Part shown: positions 35,676 through 45,123 of the stretch, in pieces
Numbering within the stretch: position 1 is the first letter of the stretch
How the letters are laid out: each line of letters starts with the position of its first letter
Source: Ignavibacteriota bacterium
GTDB lineage: Bacteria > Bacteroidota > Ignavibacteria > Ignavibacteriales > Melioribacteraceae
Reading direction: 5' to 3'
NCBI GenBank assembly: GCA_016713565.1
Contig: JADJOX010000003.1
Location: 62,001 to 126,000 of the forward strand
Length of the DNA: 64,000 nt
Program-made: the position numbers and the translations under genes
The notes under the pieces: generated by a model
The model's database searches: none
Told to the model about the DNA's origin: nothing
The model's input: only the letters and a program-made list of their open reading frames with translations

Positions 35676-36959
35676 TTATTGATTGCTTTTTTGTAATTCA
35701 GAATGCCCGCACAAAAATTCAAGTTTCGCTAATTCCTTATAATATTGAATTTTAATTTTGTAAAGGTTTGTTTCAGCTTCATACACTTTATTTTGGGCAT
35801 CGAGAACATTAATAAAATCTGTTTTTCCCACTTGATAGTTTGCCATGGCCGATTTTAATAATAGCTTCGCCTGAGGCAGCAGCCCATCTCTGTTTAACCT
35901 TTCACGTTCTTTCAATTCCTTAAGTTTGGATAGTCCTTCACTAAAGCTTTTGATTAAAAGTTGAATCGCGTTATCATATTCATCGTCATACATTCTCTGC
36001 ATTATCTGCGATTCTTCAATTTTTGCAGATTTTTTCCCTCCGTAGTTTATTGGGATGTTTAAGCCGACAAGGAATGAAATAAAATCATTCAAAGGCATAT
36101 TTGTTTCGGCAATTCTGTCTCTTTGAGAATATTGAACGGTAAAATTAAAATTGGGATAAAATTCATATTCAGCAAGGTTTTCCATTATCAAAGATTTATT
36201 CTTTTTCAATTGAATACCTTTCAGGAAAGGTCTGTTCTGTTTTGCTGTATTAATTAAATTATCAATATTCAAATCAGTCGAATCCAACTCAGAAATTTCT
36301 TCTGTTTCGATCGGAGTTTCGGGATCCTGCAAGACATATGAATTTAGTATTGAAACATTTGTTCTTTCACTGCCTTTTAATTCCGCAATTTTATCACTAA
36401 TTTTTGATAGTTCCAGATCAGCTTGAATTAAATTTTGCTGAGTCGCTTCTGAAACCATGTATTTGGTTCTTACTACTGAAACTATTCTTTCCAGATTTTC
36501 TTTACTGCGCCCGCTAATCTTCAAAGCTTCGCGAATATAGTTAAGATCATAATAAGCTTGTTTTACATTATTAATAATTTCATTTCTTGAATCATTCAAT
36601 TCCTCTTTTGTAATTTCAACATCTTTGTTAAAAACTTCCGCCGTTTTATTTAATTTTCCGGGAAACGGAACTGCTTGACTTAATCCAATAACTTTTGCTG
36701 TCATCGCTTCTTGAGTGAATGAGAAAGTATTAGTCGGCAAACTCATAATTCCCAATGTAAGATTTGGATCAGGCAGGTTAGAATTAATGGACACTCTCTT
36801 TTCGGAGCTATTTTTTTTCGCTTCAAGCATTTTAAGCTTTGGATTCAATTCAATAGCTTTGTTAATTAAGCTATTTAAACTACTATGATTTTCTTGTGCT
36901 GGATTATTATTAAAAATCAACAACAATATCACAACAAAGAAAAACGATTTTGACTTCAT
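35676..36959 (-). CDS. cusC: CusC/TolC-type outer-membrane efflux channel
   Basis: A 427-residue outer-membrane factor with a Sec signal peptide (FFFVVILLLIFNNNPAQ). It has the long helical, coiled-coil-rich pattern of TolC proteins in two repeats: INKAIELNPKLKMLEAKKNSSEKRVS and ARRNEIINNVKQAYYDLNYIREALKISGRSKENL-type segments, then PFLKGIQLKKNKS and LLPQAKLLLKSAMANYQVGKTDFINVLDAQNKVYEAETNLYKIKIQYYKELAKLEFLCG, the typical ending. It should form the exit duct for CusA-CusB. Family membership is clear; the Cu/Ag specificity is inferred from the operon. Confidence 0.9.
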   Translation of the reverse strand: MKSKSFFFVVILLLIFNNNPAQENHSSLNSLINKAIELNPKLKMLEAKKNSSEKRVSINSNLPDPNLTLGIMSLPTNTFSFTQEAMTAKVIGLSQAVPFPGKLNKTAEVFNKDVEITKEELNDSRNEIINNVKQAYYDLNYIREALKISGRSKENLERIVSVVRTKYMVSEATQQNLIQADLELSKISDKIAELKGSERTNVSILNSYVLQDPETPIETEEISELDSTDLNIDNLINTAKQNRPFLKGIQLKKNKSLIMENLAEYEFYPNFNFTVQYSQRDRIAETNMPLNDFISFLVGLNIPINYGGKKSAKIEESQIMQRMYDDEYDNAIQLLIKSFSEGLSKLKELKERERLNRDGLLPQAKLLLKSAMANYQVGKTDFINVLDAQNKVYEAETNLYKIKIQYYKELAKLEFLCGHSELQKSNQ

Positions 36960-37024
36960 TATTTCCCCGTCGAAAATTTGAATTAAAATATTTATTTACT
37001 TGATAATTGAAATAATTATGCGAC

Positions 37025-37046
37025 GATTTCCAATTTCGTGGAAATC
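37025..37046. promoter_or_regulatory. Palindrome upstream of cusC
   Basis: GATTTCC-N8-GGAAATC (arms 37025-37031 and 37040-37046) is a perfect 7-bp inverted repeat in the 106-base gap before cusC, 66-87 bases upstream of its ATG. It shares the GGAAAT half-site with the palindrome in front of copZ, though the half-sites face the other way. A metal-regulator operator is possible. Confidence 0.35.
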
Positions 37047-37065
37047 AAATTGAGTTGGAGAGGGA

Positions 37066-37512
37066 TTATATTAAAAGAGATGAAACCGTTATATAAATTG
37101 GCGGACCAATATCAGAAAATGAATTTTGGAAGATGAACTTGTTTTTAAATGATAATTTTTCTTTTTCGACTATAATTTCCGTGCTAATAAATAATTCAAT
37201 TTTACTTTCATTTACTTTCGGCACAACATACGAATTATTTTCAGAAATTGCATATTCATAGCTGCAGCTTCTATTTATAATTCTAAGACTTGTGTTTGCA
37301 GAATTATGCTTCGATTTCGTTTCCATCATATTGCAGCAATTCATTCCGCCGTTCGAGGAGCAATCGCATTTTTCCGAAATATTTGCTGCGCATATTTTAT
37401 CGCAATATTCTTTTGGGAAACCGACAAAAAATGTATAAAGGATAAAATTGATCAAAAGAAAAAAAGAAATTCTCTTTTTATTTTTTTGCGATATGTAAAA
37501 AAAATTTTTCAA
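37066..37512 (-). CDS. Cys-rich exported protein of the copper locus (HYC_CC_PP-like), function unknown
   Basis: A 148-residue protein with a membrane/signal segment (ISFFLLINFILYTFFVGF) and a dense cysteine-methionine cluster just after it (EYCDKICAANISEKCDCSS and GMNCCNMMETKSKHN), followed by a cysteine-poor half ending NSFSDIGPPIYITVSSLLI. The DIGPPIYI ending is typical of small secreted proteins that precede CusC in Bacteroidota-like copper operons. The start is a TTG (37512); no ATG is available before the hydrophobic helix. Cys/Met/His clustering suggests Cu(I) binding on the periplasmic side, by inference. Confidence 0.65.
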   Translation of the reverse strand: MKNFFYISQKNKKRISFFLLINFILYTFFVGFPKEYCDKICAANISEKCDCSSNGGMNCCNMMETKSKHNSANTSLRIINRSCSYEYAISENNSYVVPKVNESKIELFISTEIIVEKEKLSFKNKFIFQNSFSDIGPPIYITVSSLLI

Positions 37513-37625
37513 TTATTTTTTATTGTGATATTTATAAGGTAATTATAAAAAAATCAATTATGTTATACAATTATAAAATTTTGTTACAAAATTATTATAT
37601 GTTTTTGGTCAAAACTGTAACGAAC

Positions 37626-39856
37626 TTAAATTTTAACTTTTTTTAACCGCAGTGAATTTGAAATTACTGAAACCGAACTGAACGACATTGCCAAAGCTCC
37701 CATCATTGGATTAAGAATTCCCAATGCAGCAAGAGGAATTCCAATAACATTATATATAAACGCCCAAAATAAATTCTGCTTAATTGTTCTAATTGTTTTT
37801 TTGGATATTATTATCGCCGAAAGAACATCATTTAAATTTCCTTTAATTAAAGTTATATCCGAAGACTCAATAGCTACATCTGTCCCGGTTCCAATTGCAA
37901 TGCCCAAGTCGGCAGTAACCAATGCCGGAGCATCGTTAATTCCATCGCCAACCATTGCCACAATTTTTCCTTTTTGCTGAAATTCTTTAATAATTTGTGA
38001 TTTTCCTTCAGGCAAAACTTCCGCAAAATAATTTTCAATTCCGATTTTTGCCGCAATTGATTCAGCAGTTCTTTTATTATCCCCGGTTATCATCACAACT
38101 TCAAGTCCGTTTTGTTTAATATTTTCAATAGCACTTTTAGCGGTTGATTTTATCGGATCCTCGATGGAAATTAATCCTTTTAATTCTCCGTCAATTGCAA
38201 CAAATACTATTGATTTTCCCGATTTTGTAAATTCATTATAATTACTTTTTACATCTTCAATATTAATTGAATATTGGGACATTAAATTTTTATTTCCCGC
38301 AATTACCATTTTCCCGTTAACAATTGCGGAAACACCAAATCCGTCTATATTATTAAACGATTCGAATTCATAAAATACCGAATTTTTAATTTCTGCATAA
38401 TTAACAATTGATTCGGCAATCGGGTGTTGAGACCTTTTTTCTATTGATCCCACAATAGACAATAATTCAATTTCGGAAATATTATTTGCAACTACGTTAG
38501 ATACAATAGGACATCCTTCAGTTATTGTTCCGGTTTTATCAAGTACAATTGTTGTTATTTTATGGGCAATTTCCAAACTTTCACCGTTTTTAATTAAAAT
38601 TCCTCTATTTGCACCCAAACCGGTTCCTACCATTATTGCGGTTGGTGTTGCCAATCCCAGCGCGCACGGACAAGCAATAATTAAAACAGCTACAGCATTA
38701 ATCATTGAAGTTATAAAAGAATTTTCCATGCCGAAAATCAGCCATAAGAAAAAGTTGATATTGCAATTGCAATTACAATTGGAACAAATACGCCTGCAAT
38801 TTTATCAGCCAATTTTTGAATTGGAGCTTTAGAACCTTGTGCATCTTCAACTAACTTAATTATTTGACCAAGTACCGAGTTATTACCGAGAGCTGTAATT
38901 TCAAAAACAAATGTTCCATTTTTATTGATTGTACCGCCAATGATTAACGAGCCGGTTCTTTTTTCAACAGGAATACTTTCACCTGTTATCATTGATTCGT
39001 CAATTGTAGAAAACCCATTTATAATTTTTCCATCGGCAGCAATTTTTTCTCCCGGCTTTACAATTACTGATTGACCTAATTTAAGTTGATTCAGAGGTAT
39101 TTTAATTTCTTTTCCATTTTCCAAAATTGTTGCTTCTTTGGGTTTTAATTCTATCAATTTTTTTATTGCAGAATTGGTTTTTTTCTTAGCATTATTTTCT
39201 AAAACTTTTCCCATTAAAATCAGCGTAATGATTACAGCTGAAGTATCAAAATAAACATGTGGAACAATTCCTTTATCTGATATAAGATCCGGAAATAATG
39301 ACGCAAAAGCACTGTATAAAAATGCGGCTCCTGTACCGATTGAAACAAGTGAATTCATTTCAAAAGAAAAATGCTTTAAGTTTGTCCAAAAGACTTTAAA
39401 AAATCTTTTCCCGGGAATGAACATTATCGGTGTAGTTAAAATCAATAAAATTTTATTGGTATAATCAGAGCTTATAGGCCAATCGCTTAACATAACGCTG
39501 AGCATGCTGATAATAAAAACCGGTACAGTAAATATTAATGCCAAACGGAAATCTTTAAGCAAATCATTATTTTCAAAAACTTCGTCAGTTCTATCAACAG
39601 TTTCAGACTCAGGTTTCTCATCTTTCAACACGGAGTTAAGGTCAAGAATATAACCGTATTTTTCCAATTGTTGTGCGGCGGATTTAATGTCTACTTTATT
39701 GTCAATTATATTAAATGAAACTTTTTCGGCTGCAAAATTAACTTGAGCATTTTGAATTCCTTCAATTTTATTAAGCACTTTCTCAACTCTTGCGACACAA
39801 CTTGCACATGTCATTCCGCTAACGTGTATATTATAATTTAGAATATCATCTTTCAT
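37626..39856 (-). pseudogene. copA: CopA-type P1B copper-exporting ATPase, single frameshift
   Basis: Exports Cu(I) across the inner membrane using ATP. Two frames together encode the whole protein of about 740 residues: the first (from the ATG at 39856) holds the HMA domain GMTCASC (Cys17, Cys20) and actuator motif SMITGESIPV; the second holds the transport motif IIACPCALG, the phosphorylated aspartate in DKTGT, SQHPIAES, GDGINDAP, and the copper-type YNVIG and MSFSSVSV helices. They are joined by one missing T in a run of five A's (plus strand 38749-38753), in the codons before LWLIFG. Nothing else is damaged, so this is a sequencing or assembly error, a very fresh mutation or, less likely, a -1 frameshift site. 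Confidence 0.88.
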
Positions 39857-39957
39857 TTTCAAAATTTTCTTTCACTAAAATAATGTTAAAATTTTATTAG
39901 CAATACTGAAGTCCAAAGATTACTCAAAGGAGTTACAAACTATTGTATAACTTACTT

Positions 39958-40158
39958 TTAATTGACTAATTTAAAACCGGCTTCATCAATTGCTTTGGCA
40001 ATATCATCGTCAGATATTTTAGTTTCATCGTATTTGATATCAGCTGAACCGATTTTTACATCAAGCAAATCAATTCCTAATTCTTTCAATTCATTTTCGA
40101 CCGCTATAACGCAATGATGGCAATTCATTCCTACGATATTTATTTTTTTTTCTTTCAT
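39958..40158 (-). CDS. copZ: CopZ-like HMA-domain copper chaperone
   Basis: A 66-residue cytoplasmic copper chaperone with one ferredoxin-like HMA domain: KINIVGMNCHHCVIAVENELK, with the Cu(I)-binding Cys13 and Cys16. The two intervening residues are histidines (M-N-C-H-H-C) rather than the usual polar pair, which could alter affinity or pKa. The remaining VDVK-like strands and IDEAGFKLV end match the family. A likely partner of the CopA HMA domain encoded next to it. It is 100 bases past the AraC regulator gene, behind two palindromes. Confidence 0.9.
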   Translation of the reverse strand: MKEKKINIVGMNCHHCVIAVENELKELGIDLLDVKIGSADIKYDETKISDDDIAKAIDEAGFKLVN

Positions 40159-40197
40159 TTTTTCCTCCTAATGTTTATGCAAAAATAGTAACAATGC

Positions 40198-40254
40198 GGA
40201 AATGTTGCGTTATACATTTCCCCGAAAATGTTATATTATTTTGACTTGGGTCAA
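40198..40254. promoter_or_regulatory. Two palindromes upstream of copZ
   Basis: GGAAATGT-N8-ACATTTCC occupies 40198-40221 (perfect 8-bp arms). A second palindrome, TTGAC-N4-GTCAA, occupies 40241-40254; its spacing and TTGA-like half-sites look like a Crp/Fnr-family site. Both are between the AraC gene and copZ, 40-97 bases upstream of the copZ ATG. They could be operators for the copper regulator and a redox regulator. Confidence 0.4.
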
Positions 40255-40258
40255 GAAA

Positions 40259-40843
40259 TTAAATAACAGAATCGATAAATTTTCTTTGGTTTGAAATATT
40301 GTTTTTAAATTCGCTTGCGGTCATTCCGGTAGTTTTTTTAAACTGTCTTGATAAATGCTGCACTGAGCTGTAACCCAGATGGTAGGCTATTTGGCTTAGA
40401 GTAAGTTCGTTATATTTAAGAAACTCTTTCACTTTTTCAATTTTTTGAAGAATAATGTAATGCTCAATTGTAATCCCTTCAGTTTTTGAAAATATGGAAC
40501 TGATATAATTGTAATCTTTGTTGATTTTTTTTGTCAAAAAATTAGGGAAATTGATATTAGTTATCTCTTCTCCTTCATATTCATTTAAAACCGAAATAAT
40601 TTCGTTTTTCACTTTTTCAATAATCTTAGAATTTTTATCATCAATAAGTTCAAATCCATTTTCCAATAACATTTTTTCAATTTTTTCCATCGGAAGTCTT
40701 TCCTTTGGTAGTTCGCTTTCAACCTCACCCAAAACTACAGATCTAACTTTTACATTTAATTTATTCAATTCGTCCTTTACAACTTTTATACAGCGCGGAC
40801 AAACCATATTTTTTATGAATAATTTATTATCACCGTTTTGCAT
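40259..40843 (-). CDS. AraC-family regulator with N-terminal HMA metal-binding domain
   Basis: A 194-residue protein. Residues 1-70 form a heavy-metal-associated fold (LFIKNMVCPRCIKVV with Cys15 and Cys18, then VRSVVLGEVESEL and NGFELIDD), and residues 90-190 a two-HTH AraC DNA-binding domain: ITIEHYIILQKIEKVKEFLKYNELTLSQIAYHLGYSSVQHLSRQFKKTTGMTASEFKN. The fusion suggests a one-component metal sensor that controls copZ-copA-cus genes, the metal being seen by the MVCPRC site. Similar fusions are known in Bacteroidota near copper genes. It is the most upstream gene of the island. Whether metal activates or releases DNA binding is unknown. Confidence 0.87.
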   Translation of the reverse strand: MQNGDNKLFIKNMVCPRCIKVVKDELNKLNVKVRSVVLGEVESELPKERLPMEKIEKMLLENGFELIDDKNSKIIEKVKNEIISVLNEYEGEEITNINFPNFLTKKINKDYNYISSIFSKTEGITIEHYIILQKIEKVKEFLKYNELTLSQIAYHLGYSSVQHLSRQFKKTTGMTASEFKNNISNQRKFIDSVI

Positions 40844-40962
40844 ATGTTTTTTCTTTATATTCGCCTTAAAATATAAAAAAATGTTTGATGAAAATAATTA
40901 CCATTTTAATTCTTTAATTGTTTTTCATATTTATATAAGATTTGATTAACTAAATTTGATAA

Positions 40963-41000
40963 CAAACTCTGATAGGTTTAAAATAACCTATCAAAGTTTG
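40963..41000 (-). terminator. Strong hairpin downstream of the chemoreceptor gene
   Basis: CAAACT-c-TGATAGGTT pairs with AACCTATCA-a-AGTTTG: 15 paired bases, a single internal mismatch and a 6-base loop. It lies 75 bases past the stop of the chemoreceptor gene and between it and the copper regulator. On the minus strand it is followed by TTATCAAATTT, a poor T-run, so it may terminate or just stabilise the mRNA. Confidence 0.5.
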
Positions 41001-41074
41001 CTGTGAAGAAATGATTAAAATTGATTTTTGAACGCTAATTTCTACGATAATATAATACAAAATCAATTTAGTAT

Positions 41075-43519
41075 TTAAGCATAACTAGAAACTTTTTTTC
41101 TTTTGTTTTCTATATTATACATTTCATTTTTTGCAACTGATACCAATTTAAATTTTGAAACCAAGTTCTGTAAATTGACAGTAAGTTTATTCAAGTCTTC
41201 CGAAGCATGAGCAATTTGCTGTAAACCGGAAGCGCTTTCCTGAGTAACATTGCTAATTGTTGTAATGTTTTTACTTATTTGATCTGATGTGGCGGACTGT
41301 TCTTCACTTGCAGCTGCAACTTGAGTAATAAGGTCAACCACTTGTTCGTTTCCTTTTATAATTTCCTTCAATGACTGACCTGCTTTGACAGCTAAGTTTT
41401 TACCTTGTTCAACTTTTTCCGTTCCTTCAATCATAGATTCAACTGCAGTATTGGTATCTTTTTGAATTTGACTTATCATAACGGCAATTTCCTTTGTAGC
41501 ATTGGATGTTCTTTCCGCTAATTTTCTCACTTCATCAGCAACAACAGCAAAACCTCTGCCTTGTTCACCGGCTCTTGCTGATTCAATAGCAGCGTTAAGA
41601 GCAAGTAAATTTGTTTGATCTGCAATTTCATCTATCACTTGAATTATGTTTCCGATCTTATTGCTGCTGTTCCCTAATTCTTTTACTTTCTCGGCACTTT
41701 TAATTACAACTTCGGAAATTTTATTCATTCCCATAATTGTATCATCAACTATTTTACCGCCGTCATAGGCAAATTTCTTTGCATTCTTACTAGCATCCGA
41801 AGCATAGTTTGTATTTTCAGTGGTTTCGTAAATTGTTTTTGTCATTTGTTCAACAGCCGCCGCAATTTCACTTGCCTGCATTGACTGTTCTTGAGCACCT
41901 GAAGCCATTTCTTCAGCGCTGGAACTAATTTGTGTTGCAGCGCTTGCCGTAGCTTGCACCGCTTCTGTAACTTGTGTAATGGCTGCATTAAATGATTCAG
42001 CTAAATTATTTATATTATCTTTGAATTTTAGATAATCTCCTTGATATTCACCAGTCATTTGGGCAGCAAGATCTCCTTGAGCCATTTTACTCAAAACTTT
42101 TTCAGCTTCATTTATCGGTTTAATTACTTCATCCAAAATTGTATTGACGCCAATTACAATTTCCTGGTATACTCCCGAGAATTTTTTTGCATCGCCGCGA
42201 GTTTCTAAACGCCCGTGAGTTGCCGCTTCAATTAACAGTTTAGATTCATTTATCAATCCATTTAACGCACCGATTGTTTGATTCAACGCAGGAGAAATTT
42301 CATCTTGATGATCATTTGAATTTATTTCAACATTCAAATCACCGCTAGCAATTTTTTTCATTGAGCCGACAATTTCAACCTGCAGTTTATTTGCAAATTC
42401 ATCCATAGCTTTAGTCATTTGTCCAAATTCATCCTGACTGTCAGAATTTACTCGAATACTTAGATGACCTTTTGACAATTCATTTATCATTACCAAAGCT
42501 TTATTTATAGGTTGGGTAATTTTGTTCGTTATGACGTATATTAACCCTGATATTAATAAAACTATCACCACACTTAAAATTATTAACATATAAATCAGAT
42601 GATTTACCGATGCCATTATTTCATCTTCAGGAACAACAGAAACCAAATACCATTTTGTTAATGGAATTTTTGCGGGAAACATTACTGCATCTGTATTAAG
42701 CTGCTCGCTAAACGCGTTTACAAAATGTTCTTCCTTATTTGTAATTACATCAGCAATTTCAAAAAGATTTTCATCGGTTTTTGCGTTTTTCAGTAAATTC
42801 TCAGTTCCTATTTTTTTCGTATCTTTATCAGCAATATATGTACCTTGATCATCTACAATAAATGCGTAGCCGGTATCAAAAAGTTTTATCTCGGAAACTC
42901 TTTTGTTAATATAATTCAATTCCTGATCTGCAAATGCCGCACCAATAAACTGACCGTTTCTAATAATTGGAATACAGTAAGAAACTATTAAAGAATTATT
43001 ATATAATAGTGGTTTGGTTATATACGGCTGTTTTGTATTTTTTGGAACGAAATACCAATCAGCAGCCGGATCATTATAACCGGTTAATTCTGCTTGTACT
43101 ATACTGTTGTTCTCCCTAATCCAATATGGAATAAATCTGCCATTCTCGTCATTTGTGGATGTATTTGCCCACTTAGAATCATTTCCATCTAATGAGTTAG
43201 GCTCAAAACACATTGATGTACTTAAAAATTGAGGATTGCTTTCAAGAAAATTGTAAAGCATCCTATTAAATTCTTCGCGGGAAGAACTTTTATTCTCCTC
43301 TATAGTTTTCGCAAGGCTTTTAATTAACGAAAGATTCGACTGAAATTCACCGTTAAATAAATTCGAGTATTTTCTTGTAGTTTCAAAAGAAGATTCATAT
43401 GCTAATTTTTCATTACTGTCATTAACCATTTTAATTAAGATAATAACAAGAATAAGCATTGTTACAATAACAGATGGAACAATAGACAATAACAATTTAG
43501 TTTTTATACTTTTTTTCAT
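41075..43519 (-). CDS. Methyl-accepting chemotaxis protein (dCache sensor, several HAMP units)
   Basis: An 814-residue transmembrane chemoreceptor. TM1 (LLLSIVPSVIVTMLILVIIL) is followed by a double-Cache ligand domain (about 40-300; YDPAADWYFVPKNTKQPYITKPL and IADKDTKKIGTENLLK are Cache-like), TM2 (HLIYMLIILSVVIVLLISGLIYVI), a HAMP domain (ITQPINKALVMINELSKGHL) and at least two more HAMP-like units (ASGDLNVEI, MAQGDLAAQM). The signalling helix hairpin has the invariant IDEIADQTNLLALNAAIESARAGEQGRGFAVVADEVRKLAERT core. It senses an unknown, probably small organic, ligand. Located 10 bases downstream of an outer-membrane barrel gene. No CheA/CheW lies in the window. Confidence 0.94.
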   Translation of the reverse strand: MKKSIKTKLLLSIVPSVIVTMLILVIILIKMVNDSNEKLAYESSFETTRKYSNLFNGEFQSNLSLIKSLAKTIEENKSSSREEFNRMLYNFLESNPQFLSTSMCFEPNSLDGNDSKWANTSTNDENGRFIPYWIRENNSIVQAELTGYNDPAADWYFVPKNTKQPYITKPLLYNNSLIVSYCIPIIRNGQFIGAAFADQELNYINKRVSEIKLFDTGYAFIVDDQGTYIADKDTKKIGTENLLKNAKTDENLFEIADVITNKEEHFVNAFSEQLNTDAVMFPAKIPLTKWYLVSVVPEDEIMASVNHLIYMLIILSVVIVLLISGLIYVITNKITQPINKALVMINELSKGHLSIRVNSDSQDEFGQMTKAMDEFANKLQVEIVGSMKKIASGDLNVEINSNDHQDEISPALNQTIGALNGLINESKLLIEAATHGRLETRGDAKKFSGVYQEIVIGVNTILDEVIKPINEAEKVLSKMAQGDLAAQMTGEYQGDYLKFKDNINNLAESFNAAITQVTEAVQATASAATQISSSAEEMASGAQEQSMQASEIAAAVEQMTKTIYETTENTNYASDASKNAKKFAYDGGKIVDDTIMGMNKISEVVIKSAEKVKELGNSSNKIGNIIQVIDEIADQTNLLALNAAIESARAGEQGRGFAVVADEVRKLAERTSNATKEIAVMISQIQKDTNTAVESMIEGTEKVEQGKNLAVKAGQSLKEIIKGNEQVVDLITQVAAASEEQSATSDQISKNITTISNVTQESASGLQQIAHASEDLNKLTVNLQNLVSKFKLVSVAKNEMYNIENKRKKVSSYA

Positions 43520-43529
43520 TTTGCACCCG

Positions 43530-44324
43530 TTATAATGTAACTTTAAAGACTAAATAAGTTTTTTTTAAATGATGATTATATATCCATTGCAAACCGATTG
43601 GTAATGAATATTCATTTGTAATACTAATTTCTTTATTTACCTTAAACCCAACGTTAATAAACTCAAATTTGTCTGAATTAACAGCGTGCCATATACTTTT
43701 TCCTTGTGCTGCTCCAACAAATATTCCGGTATTAATATTATTGATGTTGAATGAAAATCCAGTTTCCAAATAAAGTGATTTGTTATCCGGAACATCATTA
43801 TAAATATTATTTGAAAAAAGAACGTAAATCGGTAAATAAGATTTTAAAGAAAGAGTAACTTGTGCGTCAATTGTATGTGCTCCAAATCCATCAGAATCGA
43901 GATTGGTAAATGGAATATTCAGGAAAGGATAATAATAGTCGCTGAAAGTAACTGAATAGTCTAAAAGATCTGTTGCAAAAAATAAATTAAAATACATATC
44001 ACTTTCGCTAAAATTACCATTAAATCCATAAGAACCCCAAAAACCTAATGACATACTGCCGCTTTTTGAAAAGGAATAAGTGAGAGTTCCGGTTGGCTGA
44101 AAGTGAGGCGAGGAATTACCTTTTGCGTCTGTTCCAAATTCAATCCCACGCCAAATGTAGCGTGAAACTAAATCTGCTCCAAAATTAATTGAGAAAGGAC
44201 TGCTTGCTGAATCCGTAATTTCATTAGCGCTTTCTAGCTCTGATTCTAAACCGTTAGCTTTTACATCTGCACATATAATTGAAATAAAAAATAACAAAAT
44301 AAGATAGAATAATTTCATACCCAT
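43530..44324 (-). CDS. Gcw_chp/TorF-like outer-membrane beta-barrel protein
   Basis: A 264-residue exported protein: signal peptide (LFYLILLFFISIICADVKA), short acidic linker, then a series of alternating amphipathic strands starting FSINFGADLVSRYIWRGIEFGTDAKGNSSPHFQPT. The D-x-V-S-R-Y-x-W-R-G box is the hallmark of this porin-like family, and the protein ends in an aromatic/hydrophobic strand KTYLVFKVTL. A preferred start is the ATG at 44324, with GGGGGAAG just upstream; an ATG two codons later is also possible. It is co-transcribed with the chemoreceptor (10-base gap), so a shared job in solute uptake or sensing is a plausible inference. Confidence 0.75.
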   Translation of the reverse strand: MGMKLFYLILLFFISIICADVKANGLESELESANEITDSASSPFSINFGADLVSRYIWRGIEFGTDAKGNSSPHFQPTGTLTYSFSKSGSMSLGFWGSYGFNGNFSESDMYFNLFFATDLLDYSVTFSDYYYPFLNIPFTNLDSDGFGAHTIDAQVTLSLKSYLPIYVLFSNNIYNDVPDNKSLYLETGFSFNINNINTGIFVGAAQGKSIWHAVNSDKFEFINVGFKVNKEISITNEYSLPIGLQWIYNHHLKKTYLVFKVTL

Positions 44325-44652
44325 TTTCTTCCCCCAAAAGAACGATTAAAATAAAATTAAATGGCCTTTAGCGAAATTCTAGAAATTGTTGTTGAATTTG
44401 ATATTATATGAGTTTTTTGATTAACAACTTTTATTATTTTGCTTAAATTCCTTTACTCAAGTCGTATAATCGATAATTGTTATTATTTTTTCAATTGATG
44501 CAGATTTTTGAGTTTAAATGTGATTCGTTTAACAAAATGATTTAGCAATTCTTAATAATTAACATTTTGCCAAAGAATTATTTTTTTGATAATTAAACGC
44601 CGCTTTGAATTATTATTTTAACCGAAAAAAAGGAAAATATTCTTAAAAAATT
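44325..44652. other. 328-base gene-free stretch
   Basis: This lies between the second DoxX gene (whose stop is at 44653) and the barrel gene. It has no credible reading frame, hairpin terminator or repeat. It must carry the promoter for the barrel-chemoreceptor operon, but I cannot define it. Confidence 0.55.
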
Positions 44653-45123
44653 TCACTTATAAAAAAGTTTTTCTCTTACTTTAGAGCCCAATACAATTCC
44701 TGCACTAATGATTACTAAATTCTTTATTATATACTGTCCTTCCAAAGTTGGAGCATACGGTATTTGAGTGAAAACTTCGTTGGGAAAAATGAAAATCGGA
44801 GTCAGCGTTCCAATCATTTGTAAAAACAGCAAAAAAAGTGTCGCGCGCATAAATGCTCCGGTTAAAAGACCAATACCTATCAATACTTCCCATAAGGCTA
44901 AAAGGTTAATTGAAATTTCAGGAGGAATAAATCCGAAAGTTAAATTATTTATAGTTTTTGCTGCCAATTGTTGAGCTGGACTTACACCTGGAAAGAATTT
45001 GAGAATTCCAAACCAAAAGAATACTATTCCAACACTTACTCTCAGGAGAAAAATTCCATTATTTGCCATCCAATTAATAATTGCTGTATCAAGTTTATCA
45101 AAAGAATTATTGTAGGGTTTCAT
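44653..45123 (-). CDS. DoxX family membrane protein (second copy)
   Basis: About 156 residues with four predicted membrane helices: GIFLLRVSVGIVFFWFGILKFF (the family's W-F-G-x-x-K-F), LLALWEVLIGIGLLTGAFMRATLFLLFLQM, then TLTPIFIFPNEVF and a last helix KNLVIISAGIVLG. The GIL-K-F-F-PG and T-P-x-F-x-F-P motifs resemble the YkgB/DUF417 subgroup. The longest frame starts at TTG (45138), but the ATG at 45123 has AAAGGA seven bases upstream and is clearly the start. Distinct in sequence from the DoxX at 16604-17038. Function unknown. Confidence 0.78.
   Translation of the reverse strand: MKPYNNSFDKLDTAIINWMANNGIFLLRVSVGIVFFWFGILKFFPGVSPAQQLAAKTINNLTFGFIPPEISINLLALWEVLIGIGLLTGAFMRATLFLLFLQMIGTLTPIFIFPNEVFTQIPYAPTLEGQYIIKNLVIISAGIVLGSKVREKLFYK

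Noticed and set aside
40518..40949. Plus-strand 143-residue open frame
   Set aside because: It is antisense to the AraC regulator gene and reads like low-complexity Ser/Phe-rich shadow sequence.
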